64,000 bases of DNA, taken from Paenibacillus sp. FSL R10-2782 (GTDB taxonomy: Bacteria; Bacillota; Bacilli; Paenibacillales; Paenibacillaceae). The translations under genes were made by a program, and so were the position numbers. The stretch spans positions 301,001 through 365,000 of the forward strand of contig NZ_CP151951.1 in NCBI RefSeq assembly GCF_038592985.1, written 5' to 3'. This document shows positions 27,471-36,251 of the stretch, piece by piece; position 1 is the stretch's first letter, and each line of letters starts with the position of its first letter. The notes under the pieces are model-generated. The model was not told the origin of the DNA. It was given only the letters and a program-made list of their open reading frames with translations, and made no database searches.

Positions 27471-28259
27471 CTAATCGTTATACAGCCTTTCACCACGGTA
27501 TCCCAACTGGCTGGAGAGCTTGAGCGCTGTTTCCTTGACTAGCTTGACGATTATATTCTCGCGCTCTGGTGTCATGGTAGAGTACATACTCGCTACACTA
27601 ATGGCTGCCACCGGCTGATTCCATTGGTCATATATCGCAGAACCGATGCAATACATTTCCAGATTGTCTTCCCGGTCATCAATGGAGTAGCCACGCGCCC
27701 GGATTTCCGCCATATCCTGCAAAATTTCTGGGAGCGTTGTCTTCGAGTATTGTGTTTTGGCCGGAATTTCTCCGTCTCCCAGAATAAACTGGATTTTTTC
27801 CGTTGGTAACGCTGCTAAAAGCGCTTTGCCGATCCCTGTGGTGTGTATGAATCTTCGTGAGCCTAGTTTCGCTGTAGGTCTCATAACAGAGTAATTTTCC
27901 GCCTTATCCAGATACACGATCTGCCCTTTATCCTCGACTCCCAGAAAAACAGTGCTGCCCGTCTGTCTGTTCAGCTCCTGCAACAGCGGTCTGGCCAGAT
28001 GAGGGATGCCCATGTTGGATAAATAAGCTATACCTGTTTCAAAGGCGCCAATGCCCAAACGATAAGTTTTCAGGCGCGGATCATCCAGCTCAATAAAGTT
28101 TTTATAGAGTAATGTCTGCACCAGTTCGAAGGCGCTGCTTTTGGGCAGCCCCAACGTCTTGCAAATTTCGTTCAGTGTCAAAGGGGAACTGCTATTAGAT
28201 AATAAGACCAGAAGATCGACAACCCTTTCGGCCGATTTATTCAGCTTGAAATTTTCCAT
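27471..28259 (-). CDS. kdgR: IclR-family repressor, KdgR-like
   Basis: This 262-residue protein has an N-terminal winged HTH (LTLNEICKTLGLPKSSAFEL, about residues 22-41) and a C-terminal IclR effector domain (FIHTTGIGKALLAALP). In pectinolytic bacteria KdgR proteins bind 2-keto-3-deoxygluconate and repress uronate genes. The gene heads the kdgA-MFS operon. Palindromic boxes just upstream are candidate operators, suggesting self-repression. The symbol is given by context, and the ligand is not proven. Confidence 0.85.
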   Translation of the reverse strand: MENFKLNKSAERVVDLLVLLSNSSSPLTLNEICKTLGLPKSSAFELVQTLLYKNFIELDDPRLKTYRLGIGAFETGIAYLSNMGIPHLARPLLQELNRQTGSTVFLGVEDKGQIVYLDKAENYSVMRPTAKLGSRRFIHTTGIGKALLAALPTEKIQFILGDGEIPAKTQYSKTTLPEILQDMAEIRARGYSIDDREDNLEMYCIGSAIYDQWNQPVAAISVASMYSTMTPERENIIVKLVKETALKLSSQLGYRGERLYND

Positions 28260-28282
28260 TGCAATCTCCTTTATTCAATTTA

Positions 28283-28300
28283 GGTTCGCATATGTGAACC
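28283..28300. promoter_or_regulatory. KdgR-type operator, kdgR side
   Basis: GGTTCGCATATGTGAACC is an 18-bp palindrome with one mismatch, 24 bp before the kdgR start and downstream of its promoter. A weaker GTTC-N8-GAAC copy follows at 28303-28318. Confidence 0.65.
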
Positions 28301-28327
28301 GTGTTCATTATTTCGAACTTCGGGTTT

Positions 28328-28357
28328 ATTATAGTACAGCTTGACAAGAGAGATCAA
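28328..28357 (-). promoter_or_regulatory. kdgR operon promoter
   Basis: On the minus strand TTGATC (28352-28357), an 18-bp spacer and TATAAT (28328-28333) form a good SigA promoter. The two palindromes at 28283-28318 lie just downstream, where a bound repressor would block elongation. Confidence 0.6.
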
Positions 28358-28395
28358 TAACCTTTTCAAAATATTTTATTTCTGTCGGAAAGGGA

Positions 28396-28422
28396 TTGAA
28401 TTTCTTATGAAAACGTTATAAT
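28396..28422 (+). promoter_or_regulatory. Candidate rightward promoter of the P-loop kinase gene
   Basis: TTGAAT and TATAAT are separated by 15 bp, which is short for SigA. A cre-like TGAAAACGTTATAA (28408-28421) overlaps the -10 region, and the perfect palindrome at 28457 lies downstream. Confidence 0.4.
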
Positions 28423-28456
28423 CTAAATAAAAAATAAATTCAATATTACGAATCTG

Positions 28457-28472
28457 GTTCGCATATGCGAAC
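28457..28472. promoter_or_regulatory. KdgR-type operator, kinase side
   Basis: GTTCGCATATGCGAAC is a perfect 16-bp palindrome, nearly identical to the box at 28283-28300. It lies on the rightward side of the divergent region, before the P-loop kinase gene. Confidence 0.65.
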
Positions 28473-28618
28473 AATATGGAGTTTGGTGTCACACCTAATC
28501 TATATCGTACGGATGTTGCTATGACGTCAATTGGAACCGTATACATTAATGGTTTTAAATCATGAAGATGTGCAGTGCTTCTGAAATACAGATTGCAGGG
28601 TATAAGGAGGAATTACGG

Positions 28619-29209
28619 ATGCAACCTACTGCTATATTTTTAATCGGGGCTGCCAGTTCTGGTAAATCTACGATTGGTAAGCTCATTGCTACAGAATATC
28701 ATTTTGCTTATTTGGATAAAGATATCATCTGCAACAAGTTCACGGGCTTGCTGTTGGAGTCCAAAGGATATTCGCCTCATGAGCGTGACGGTAACACTTT
28801 TTATAGCGATACTGTAATGCCTCTTGAATATCAGACTCTGCTGGATATAGCCAATGATAACCTTCAATTGGGCCAATCCGTCGTTTTGGATGCGCCGTTC
28901 CTCGGTTATTTTTCTAACAAAGATTACATTAGGGGACTAAAAGAAAAATACGACTGGCATCATGTCAGACTGCTTGTATTACAGGTGGACGTGGATTTTG
29001 ATACATTAAAAGAGAGGATGAAGGCCCGTGGATTGGAACGGGACGAATGGAAATTTGCCCATTGGGATGCTTTTGTGGAAGGAATCCGGGCTAGAAGGTG
29101 TCTGTGGGAAGACATTGACATCCAGCATTTTGATAATAGCCCCGCTGAGGTAGACAAGAACAGACTGTACAGTACACTTCCCTTCCAAAAGACAACAACA
29201 CCTTTGTAG
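28619..29209 (+). CDS. P-loop kinase (AAA_33 / gluconate-kinase-like)
   Basis: This 196-residue protein starts at ATG 28619, chosen because AAGGAGG sits 9 bp upstream; the reading frame stays open further 5' without a ribosome site. Walker A is GAASSGKSTIGK (about residues 10-21), and a DAPFL motif and an RLLVLQVDVD strand follow. This layout fits small-molecule kinases related to gluconate kinase, chloramphenicol phosphotransferase and zeta-toxin folds. The substrate cannot be named. The KdgR-like palindrome in its upstream region hints at a sugar-acid role, perhaps supplying the kinase step missing from the kdg operon (speculative). Confidence 0.75.
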   Translation: MQPTAIFLIGAASSGKSTIGKLIATEYHFAYLDKDIICNKFTGLLLESKGYSPHERDGNTFYSDTVMPLEYQTLLDIANDNLQLGQSVVLDAPFLGYFSNKDYIRGLKEKYDWHHVRLLVLQVDVDFDTLKERMKARGLERDEWKFAHWDAFVEGIRARRCLWEDIDIQHFDNSPAEVDKNRLYSTLPFQKTTTPL

Positions 29210-29230
29210 TTCAGGTTTGGTGAAAACAAA

Positions 29231-29284
29231 AGAAGCGCCCTCGGAGTGAAAGTCATAGTGGGCTTCCTCCAAAGAGCGCTTTCT
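29231..29284. terminator. Terminator shared by the P-loop kinase and udk
   Basis: AGAAGCGC and GCGCTTTCT arms enclose a long imperfect hairpin, between converging genes, with CTCCTTTT on the plus-strand side. Confidence 0.65.
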
Positions 29285-29288
29285 CCTT

Positions 29289-29924
29289 TTATACAGTTCC
29301 CCACGTCCGATCTCCTGCCAAATATTTTTCAGTCAAAATAGACAGCAGTTGAATGCCAACCTCATTGTGGCCTCCCTCAGGGAGGATCAGGTCCGCGTAT
29401 TTCTTGGAGGGCTCAATAAATGCTTCGTGCATAGGCTTGACCGTACTCAAATAGTGATCGTGGATCGACTGAATGGTGCGGCCTCGCTCCTCAATATCCC
29501 GAAGTACCCGGCGAAGTATGCGCACATCCGGGTCGGTGTCGACAAATACCTTGATGTCGAGCAGTTGACGGAGCTTTTCGTCAGATAGTACGTGCAGTCC
29601 TTCCAGCATGACAATATGATTCGGCAGAAGCTCTACCGTCTCGTCTGTAGAACGCGCATGAACCGTGAAGTCATACACTGGCGCGTGGGTCGCTTGTCCT
29701 TCTTTCAGACAATGAAGATGCTCAATAAGCAATTCGTTGTCAAAGGCAAACGGATGATCATAATTGACCAAAGCACGATCATCATAACTCAGATGTGAAT
29801 GGTCTTTATAGTAGTTATCCTGAGATATGAAAGTCACTTTGTTTGATCCCAGACGTTCAACGACAGCGCGTGCTACCGTTGATTTACCGGAACCCGTACC
29901 GCCGGCAATACCAATAATAAGCAT
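29289..29924 (-). CDS. udk: Uridine kinase
   Basis: This 211-residue protein has the usual Udk length. It phosphorylates uridine and cytidine with ATP or GTP in pyrimidine salvage. Visible motifs are the P-loop GIAGGTGSGKSTVARAV (residues 5-21), the substrate region SQDNYYKDHSHLSYDD and YDHPFAFD, and RDIEERGRT. It stands alone between converging and decayed genes. Confidence 0.94.
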   Translation of the reverse strand: MLIIGIAGGTGSGKSTVARAVVERLGSNKVTFISQDNYYKDHSHLSYDDRALVNYDHPFAFDNELLIEHLHCLKEGQATHAPVYDFTVHARSTDETVELLPNHIVMLEGLHVLSDEKLRQLLDIKVFVDTDPDVRILRRVLRDIEERGRTIQSIHDHYLSTVKPMHEAFIEPSKKYADLILPEGGHNEVGIQLLSILTEKYLAGDRTWGTV

Positions 29925-29999
29925 GGCGTTTCACTTACCCTTCCCTGAATATATCCCGATACAACTCAAGTATTGTAGCACAACATGCACTTTTTTTCA

Positions 30000-30214
30000 T
30001 CAATGCAGAGCATTGTATTTCTTCCATTTTCGTATCTTGGCTCTGAATGTTTTAAACGGTGCCACTGAGTTGATGTGAATCCATCTAGCCATGGGCCAGT
30101 CCGGATATCCTTTTGGTTCTCGACAACCTCCTTGTATTCACTATCTAACAGTAAGTAGGAGGCATGAATTGCTTCTTTTAACTCGGTTTTGGAAGTGTAT
30201 TGGTAGCTGGGCAT
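30000..30214 (-). pseudogene. ClbS/DfsB (DUF1706) family gene with large internal deletion
   Basis: The N-terminal 43 or so codons (MPSYQYTSKTELKEAIHASY onward) read like the start of a ClbS/DfsB-family protein. After GAC ATC CGG-type sequence the frame changes. The other frame then encodes the family's C-terminus ([20 protein letters not shown], then [10 protein letters not shown]) ending in TGA at 30000-30002. A family member is about 170 residues, so roughly 90-100 residues are missing. The frame that stays open to 29966 is a chimeric 82-residue ORF. It is almost certainly non-functional. Confidence 0.75.
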
Positions 30215-30588
30215 CTAATCACTCCTAAGATTCTTTTCATTATATCCACCTCTTTATATGTACCACTTTATACATGACAACCTTATGTCCTATTCAAAAA
30301 TAGAAAAATAGCGATTTTTGTGATTTTATGAAAGAGCATTTGGTATATTCACGAAAAAGGATGCAAAATTAATAGAGAATTTAAACCAAAAGATAAGTAA
30401 TTCGACATATTTTAATGTTGTTTTATAAGTATATAATTATTGGAGTATAGCACTCAGGGCCCTTGTTGATTTTGGAGATCATCTCCTTTTCGATGCGCTA
30501 TATTTCATTTTAACATGCCAAGTGACACGAATGGTTCTATAGTGGTGTTTGTTTTTATCAATTTATATTGGAAAAAGGAGACTGTTAC
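30215..30588. promoter_or_regulatory. Upstream region of the pectate lyase gene
   Basis: This 374-bp A+T-rich stretch has no gene. It includes a TATAAT-like hexamer near 30431 and a near-perfect dyad, GGAGATCATCTCC, at 30474-30486 that may be an operator. I found no clear cre or KdgR-like box. Confidence 0.35.
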
Positions 30589-32682
30589 ATGAAGTCGAGT
30601 TTGTTGAAAAAATGTGCAATTGTAATGTTGAGCAGTACGATGGTTCTGTCTTTATCTTTACCTTTGCTCGATCAAATATCCGCAGATGGGAACTTGCAAG
30701 TAAACGATACTTTTGAACAAGGAGAGGCTCAAGGCTGGGTAGCTCAATCAGGAGACTGGTCGGTAGCCAAGAACGATAATGGCTCTACATACAAACAATC
30801 CAGTCAAAAAGAAAGCCATTCTCTAAAAGGAAACACATCATGGACGAATTATAGCGTTCAAGCAGATGTATATGTAGATGATTTTAATGGCTCCAATCGG
30901 GTATATGTTGCAGGCAGATACACAGATTCCAACAACTTTTATGCTGCATCTTTGTACAACAAGAAGGGTGGAGCACTTGAAATTCGCAAAAAGGTAAACG
31001 GTTCTATGAAGACACTGGCTACCAATAACAAATACAAACTGGACACCAATACCTGGTACAGAGTGAAGATGGAGCTGTCCGGTTCGGAAATTAAGATGTA
31101 TGTCAATGATGAACTGGAGCTGACTGCAACAGATTCCAGCCTTGCTTCTGGAGCCATTGGTTTGGTAACCTCCAAGGCGGTTGCCCAGTTCGATAATGTT
31201 ATCGTATCCGGCGCTTCAACTGAAGCAGATCCAGGTACAACACCTGTGAATCCAACACCAGGCACAGATAAACCAACTCCTGGGGTAGATAAAAACGCAA
31301 CCTCAAATATTAACTATAATCTGGCCGGTTTCTCCTACGGTAATACAGGTGGCGGGGAAATTAAGGAAACCGATGCCAATTACAAAAAGGTTTACAACGC
31401 TGTAGATCTCAACGAGGCACTTAAAAAAGGTACTAAAGTCAAAGTTATTGAGATCATGAATGATCTCGACCTCGGCTGGAATGAACTCCCTAGTGCTGCC
31501 AAGGTAATGCCTTTTAGTGCCAACAACCCTGTGCTGACAAATCCCGTTCTGAAGAAAACAGGTGTGAGCAAAATCTATATAGAAAACTTGAATGGAATCA
31601 CGATTTTCTCGGCAAATGGTGCTAAAATCAAACATGCTGGCTTTGTGATCAAAAGAAGCTCTAATTTGATTTTCCGTAACCTCGAATTTGACGAGCTTTG
31701 GGAGTGGGATGAAGCAACCAAAGGGAACTATGACAAGAATGACTGGGATTATATCACGATTGAAGGCCAAAGCTCCAAAGTATGGATTGACCATTGTACA
31801 TTCAACAAAGCATATGATGGTTTGGTGGATGTGAAAAAAGGTAGCAACGGTGTTACCATTTCTTGGTCCTTGTTCAAAGGAGATGACCGCAGCTCCAATA
31901 GCTGGGTGACCCAACAAATTAACGCTATGGAAGCAGACAAAGCTTCCTACCCGATGTACGCTTACTTGAGAAGCAGTGCAGTTGGCATGAGTAAAGAAGA
32001 TATCATTGATATCGCAGCAGGACAAAAGAAAGCACATCTGATCGGTGCTACTGAAATGGCTGCCGACAATGCAGATTTGGCAGTAACATTGCACCATAAC
32101 TACTACAAGGATATTCAAGACCGTATGCCGCGTTTGCGTGCTGGTAATGCTCATGCCTATAACATCGTTATGGACGATGCTGGATTGGCTAGAGCCAAGA
32201 ACAGAATTACTTCCGACATGGCTAAAGCAATCGCTGCTAAAGGATACCATTTTGACGTCGTAGGTAATGGCGCGATTTCAACTGAAAATGGCGCGGTATT
32301 GCTTGAAAAATCATATTTAATTGATGTATTTTCTCCAGTTCGTAATAATCAAAAAGACCCTAAAAAAGATGACTACACAGGTAAAATCAAAGCAGAAGAC
32401 GTTATCTTCTCTGACAACGGAAAGGTATTCAGGGGGGGCAGCGAAGATGCGAATAGCCCGTTAGCCCCTTATCCTGCGAAGGCCAAGAGCTTCTCCTGGA
32501 ATGGATTCACAACGTTGCCATACAGCTACACAGCCGAAAATCCTGAAAACCTGGTTGCTCAATTGACAGCCAAGGATGGAGCAGGTGCAGGCAAGCTGAA
32601 CTGGTCGAATGAAAACTGGCTTAAAACAGTATACAAGGCAGTCGCTTCAAAGGGTACACAAACGGTGGAAGATTCCGAATAA
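30589..32682 (+). CDS. Secreted pectate lyase, polysaccharide lyase family 1, with N-terminal accessory domain
   Basis: This protein of about 697 residues starts at ATG 30589 behind AAAAAGGAGACTGTTAC, with a Sec signal peptide (MKSSLLKKCAIVMLSSTM onward, cleaved near ISADG). Residues about 40-210 form a LamG/DUF1080-like beta-sandwich, perhaps carbohydrate-binding. A Pro/Thr-rich linker (TPVNPTPGTDKPTPGVDK) follows. The PL1 beta-helix has VWIDHCTFNKAYDG and the catalytic-arginine region DRMPRLRAGNAHAYN. It cleaves polygalacturonate outside the cell by beta-elimination. The products would feed the kdg genes nearby. Confidence 0.93.
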   Translation: MKSSLLKKCAIVMLSSTMVLSLSLPLLDQISADGNLQVNDTFEQGEAQGWVAQSGDWSVAKNDNGSTYKQSSQKESHSLKGNTSWTNYSVQADVYVDDFNGSNRVYVAGRYTDSNNFYAASLYNKKGGALEIRKKVNGSMKTLATNNKYKLDTNTWYRVKMELSGSEIKMYVNDELELTATDSSLASGAIGLVTSKAVAQFDNVIVSGASTEADPGTTPVNPTPGTDKPTPGVDKNATSNINYNLAGFSYGNTGGGEIKETDANYKKVYNAVDLNEALKKGTKVKVIEIMNDLDLGWNELPSAAKVMPFSANNPVLTNPVLKKTGVSKIYIENLNGITIFSANGAKIKHAGFVIKRSSNLIFRNLEFDELWEWDEATKGNYDKNDWDYITIEGQSSKVWIDHCTFNKAYDGLVDVKKGSNGVTISWSLFKGDDRSSNSWVTQQINAMEADKASYPMYAYLRSSAVGMSKEDIIDIAAGQKKAHLIGATEMAADNADLAVTLHHNYYKDIQDRMPRLRAGNAHAYNIVMDDAGLARAKNRITSDMAKAIAAKGYHFDVVGNGAISTENGAVLLEKSYLIDVFSPVRNNQKDPKKDDYTGKIKAEDVIFSDNGKVFRGGSEDANSPLAPYPAKAKSFSWNGFTTLPYSYTAENPENLVAQLTAKDGAGAGKLNWSNENWLKTVYKAVASKGTQTVEDSE

Positions 32683-32708
32683 GTATATTGGAATAATAGC
32701 ATTGGAAT

Positions 32709-32754
32709 AAGAAGCAGCCAGGACAGATATACTCTGTTCCTAGCTGCTTCTTTT
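32709..32754 (+). terminator. Terminator of the pectate lyase gene
   Basis: GAAGCAGC (32711-32718) pairs with GCTGCTTC (32743-32750), with an inner GGACAG/CTGTTCC helix and a TTTT tail. Confidence 0.85.
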
Positions 32755-32787
32755 CGTACACATTTTCAGGATGCGTTCGGCAAGCTC

Positions 32788-33132
32788 TTAACCGATAACA
32801 ACATACGAGGACACACCGGCGGGTACTGATCTGACCCGGAACAATGTTCCATCGTCTCTAAAGGTGCGCAAAATATAAGGTTGTTTCGTGGGTGTGCGTA
32901 CCTTATCGAATCGGACAGTGCCGAAACTGTCAAAATTGGCAGCTTGCACAAAGCTTCCGTCTGTACGCCGGAGGACTGCAAAAAATCCCGTTGTAATAAA
33001 AGGTACTCCATCATTACGAGCCCAGATGACCGTAAACCGGCTAAAGGTTTGCGTAGGACTCACATTACGATATCTCGTAGCAGGAACCTTTCTGCCCGTA
33101 GACTTCAAGGTTTGAGGAGGACGAATGGCCAC
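32788..33132 (-). CDS. Hypothetical small protein, 114 residues
   Basis: I do not recognise this family. The GTG start at 33132 follows AGGAG at 10-bp spacing. The protein is soluble and beta-rich by appearance, with many Arg, Thr, Phe and Val residues and no Cys, signal peptide or membrane segment. Repeated F-x-R patterns (FSRFTVIWARNDGVPF, GTVRFDKVRTPTKQPYI, GTLFRVRSVPAG) suggest an all-beta fold such as a spore or coat structural protein, but this is only an impression. It stands alone between the pectate lyase and the SNF2 gene. Confidence 0.65.
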   Translation of the reverse strand: MAIRPPQTLKSTGRKVPATRYRNVSPTQTFSRFTVIWARNDGVPFITTGFFAVLRRTDGSFVQAANFDSFGTVRFDKVRTPTKQPYILRTFRDDGTLFRVRSVPAGVSSYVVIG

Positions 33133-33233
33133 TACCTATCAACTCCTTTGTTGTGATGTGATAGTAGATGCACACAAAGGAGTTTCGGACCGTGCGATAA
33201 ACTACTTCTTCCAAAATAGGTTTATAGACTTCA

Positions 33234-36200
33234 TCATGCCCAATCGCGTCGTAGCGTAAAGAGTTCTTTCAACGCATCCGTCGACAGCTCGGTAATCCAG
33301 CCCTCGGTGCTGGAAATGATCTGGTCACTAAGCTGCTGCTTGCTCTCCAGCATTTCGTCAATGCGTTCCTCCAGCGTGCCCAGCGAGATGAACTTGTGCA
33401 CCTGAACATCTTTCGTTTGTCCCATCCGGTAGGCACGGTCCGTGGCCTGATTTTCCACAGCCGGATTCCACCAGCGGTCGAAGTGAAAGACGTGGTTGGC
33501 GGCTGTCAGATTCAGACCCACACCCCCGGCTTTGAGTGACAAAATAAATACGGATGGCTGCTCGTCAGGTGGCAATGTGTGAGATTGGAACTGGTCAATC
33601 ATTCGGTCACGGGCGGTTTTGGACGTGCTACCGTTGAGGTAGAGCACCGGCTCTTGCAGTTCTTGAGCGAGCACCTGCTGGAGCATACGTCCCATGCCAA
33701 TATACTGTGTGAAAATAAGGCAGCGCTCGCCTTCCTCCCGCAGCTCCTTGACCATGGCCAAAATACGCTCCAGCTTGGATGAACGGCTGATAACTGCTTC
33801 GAAATCGGGCTGACTATAGCCGGAAGCCGTGGCATCCGGGGCCGCCTCCTTGGTTAAGAGCGCAGGATGGTCACAAAGCTGCTTCAACTGGGTCAGGGCA
33901 GATAATATAGCACCTTTTCGCTCAATCCCCTCCAGCTTCTGCATCCGTTCCATCAGTTCTTTGACAATTTGGTCATAGAGCGCACCTTGCTCGGAGGTGA
34001 GGTGAATGTACGTTTTCATCTCATTTTTCTCGGGCAAATCAAGCTGTATAGCCGGGTCCTTCTTCTTTCGTCGCAGCATGAAGGGCTGAACCAGCTTTTG
34101 CAAATCTATCGTTCGCTGCTCGTTATGATCTTTCTCGATAGCATTGATGAACCGATTGCTGAAGGAGCGTGCGCTGCCCAGATAACCGGGATTGATAAAA
34201 TCATAAATCGACCATAGCTCGGACAGCCGATTTTCAATAGGCGTCCCGGTCAGCGCTATGCGATGCCGGGCAGGGAAGCTGCGAACAGCAGTAGATTGCT
34301 TGGTCTGCGCATTTTTAATGTTTTGCGCTTCATCCAGGCAAACCGAGTCCCAGGTTATGCTTTGCAGCAGCTCTTGATCCAGGGTTGCGGTTGCAAAGGA
34401 AGTCAGTATAACATCGGCCTGCTCGACTTCTTCGCGGAACAAGTCTCCCTGATCCCGCTTGCTTCCATAGTGGAGCATGACCTTCAATGAAGGGGCGAAT
34501 CGGCTAAGTTCCTTTTGCCAGTTGCCCAGTACCGAAGTCGGACAGATCAGCAGTGAACTGGAGCGGACGCCCGTCTCTGCGGAGATATCCTGTAGATGCA
34601 GCAGATAGGCAATGAACTGCACCGTTTTGCCAAGCCCCATATCATCGGCCAGGCAGGCGCCCAGTCCAAAGCGCCGTAAAAAGGCAAGCCACGCGTATCC
34701 GTCCCGCTGATACGTTCGCAGTTCGGCTTGTAGTCCGCCCGGCACGTCCAGTGCCGGCCATTCGGACTGCCGCCCGAGTTGGCTGATCAGCTTCAGCAGA
34801 TGCCCGTTCAGCTCGACCTCCAGCCGGAAGCGTGCCGCATCCTCCGGCTGTTCTCCCGTAGCGTCGCTCTCCGCCTCATCAGCGTTGCCGAGCAGATGCA
34901 GTTGCAGGATGTCCTGAAAGGACAATCCCTGAGTGCTGTCGATCCCGGCCATGGCCCGACGGATTTGCGCCAGCAGCGCGGGATCGAGTGCGATCCATTG
35001 CCCGCGGAAGCGCACCAGCCGCTCGTTGCGGGCCACCAGCTCGGCGAACTCGGACTCGCTCAGATCGGCATCGCCAATGGCAACACGCCAGTCGAACTGG
35101 ACAATCGAGTCCAGTCCGAACAGCGAGCTGCCCTTCGCGCGCTCGCCCCCGCCTTCGCCCGGGCGAACCTTGGCCCGCAGCTTCGGCTTCTTGCGGGTGG
35201 CTGCTTCCCACCAAGCGGGCAGCAGCACCTGCCAACCGCCCTCCAGCAAGCGATGGCTGTCGGTTGTCAGGAATTGCCACGCTGCCTCGTCGGAGAGCGG
35301 GCGATCCAGCACGTCATCGCGGCTTCCGTTACGCTGCCCGGCGGGCAAAATCGCGGTCAAGCGCTCCAGCCACCCGGCTGAGCGCTCACCTACATGGGCC
35401 GTCCACGCATCGGGCCACGGACCGGACGCATGTCCATCATCGGCAAGCTGTACAGGCACCAGCAGCGCCGGGTCCTGCTTGTCCTGCAACACAAGCTTGA
35501 GCTGCCAGGACGACTCGTCGTCCTCTGGCTCTGGCTCCAGCAGTTGCAGGAGCGGGCGGAAGGGCGCGGTATCGGCCTTCCAGCCGATAGCGATAAGCCA
35601 TGACCGCGCATCCAGACCTGCCGCGGCCGAGCGGTTTTGGGCGAAGAGAATTGGATATTCTCTTCGCAAATCGGCGGCTTCCGCTTCGGTGCCGTACCAG
35701 CGTTGAAACACGGCGGCCGAGAACGCCGCAGCCAGCCCTTCGCGCTCGTTCTTTTCCAGGCTGTCAAGCAGAGCAAGCTCTGCCGCTTCGGTGCTTTCCA
35801 GCGTTTTCCTCGATTCTAACGTCGTTAACGCCTCTCGTGTTTCAGCCGCCTCCAGTACTTCCGCATCCCAAATCCATTGCAGCTTCCCAGCCTGAAATGC
35901 TGTGAAGCTGGGCGCGTAGGCTTTCGCTTCAATACAGTGCGCAAGTACAGGGATCAGCCGAAGCCACGGGGCGTTGTCCTCGTCCCAGATCCATTCGATA
36001 TGCTCCAGCCATCGGCGCTCTGCCAGAAAAGGAATCACCTGCTCTGAGGGCAGGAGGATTATATCCGTGTCCTGAATGTGTTGAATTTCCAGTTCGGTGC
36101 CATAGAAGGAAGCTTCGTGCCAGGCAAACAATCGCTGCTTCAACATTTGACCGGAAATGCTGTAGTTCATGGAGGAATCGCCATAAATCAGCGCATCTCC

Positions 36201-36251
36201 ATAGGTAGTTAACTGGATGTGTACCGTAATCGTCTCCGTATATTGGCTCAT
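33234..36251 (-). CDS. SNF2-family DEAD/DEAH-box helicase
   Basis: This 1005-residue protein is a bacterial Swi2/Snf2 ATPase. The C-terminal half has both RecA lobes: DDMGLGKTVQFIAYLL (motif I, near residue 540), VCLDEAQNIKN (motif II), ALTGTPIENRLSELW (motif III), and SLKAGGVGLNLTAANHVFHF with ATDRAYRMGQTKDV (motifs V-VI). The N-terminal half is a bacterial SNF2-associated region (residues about 215-465). That region is strikingly G+C-rich compared with the rest. The gene overlaps the SWIM protein stop by 4 bp, so the two are made together. It probably moves along or remodels protein-bound DNA; its cellular role is not known. Confidence 0.93.
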   Translation of the reverse strand: MSQYTETITVHIQLTTYGDALIYGDSSMNYSISGQMLKQRLFAWHEASFYGTELEIQHIQDTDIILLPSEQVIPFLAERRWLEHIEWIWDEDNAPWLRLIPVLAHCIEAKAYAPSFTAFQAGKLQWIWDAEVLEAAETREALTTLESRKTLESTEAAELALLDSLEKNEREGLAAAFSAAVFQRWYGTEAEAADLRREYPILFAQNRSAAAGLDARSWLIAIGWKADTAPFRPLLQLLEPEPEDDESSWQLKLVLQDKQDPALLVPVQLADDGHASGPWPDAWTAHVGERSAGWLERLTAILPAGQRNGSRDDVLDRPLSDEAAWQFLTTDSHRLLEGGWQVLLPAWWEAATRKKPKLRAKVRPGEGGGERAKGSSLFGLDSIVQFDWRVAIGDADLSESEFAELVARNERLVRFRGQWIALDPALLAQIRRAMAGIDSTQGLSFQDILQLHLLGNADEAESDATGEQPEDAARFRLEVELNGHLLKLISQLGRQSEWPALDVPGGLQAELRTYQRDGYAWLAFLRRFGLGACLADDMGLGKTVQFIAYLLHLQDISAETGVRSSSLLICPTSVLGNWQKELSRFAPSLKVMLHYGSKRDQGDLFREEVEQADVILTSFATATLDQELLQSITWDSVCLDEAQNIKNAQTKQSTAVRSFPARHRIALTGTPIENRLSELWSIYDFINPGYLGSARSFSNRFINAIEKDHNEQRTIDLQKLVQPFMLRRKKKDPAIQLDLPEKNEMKTYIHLTSEQGALYDQIVKELMERMQKLEGIERKGAILSALTQLKQLCDHPALLTKEAAPDATASGYSQPDFEAVISRSSKLERILAMVKELREEGERCLIFTQYIGMGRMLQQVLAQELQEPVLYLNGSTSKTARDRMIDQFQSHTLPPDEQPSVFILSLKAGGVGLNLTAANHVFHFDRWWNPAVENQATDRAYRMGQTKDVQVHKFISLGTLEERIDEMLESKQQLSDQIISSTEGWITELSTDALKELFTLRRDWA

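Noticed and set aside
34933-35706. Long plus-strand ORFs antisense to the SNF2 gene (also 34779-35381 and 34988-35500)
   Set aside because: They arise from the G+C-rich stretch of the minus-strand helicase gene, have low-complexity Ser/Arg/Ala content and no ribosome sites.
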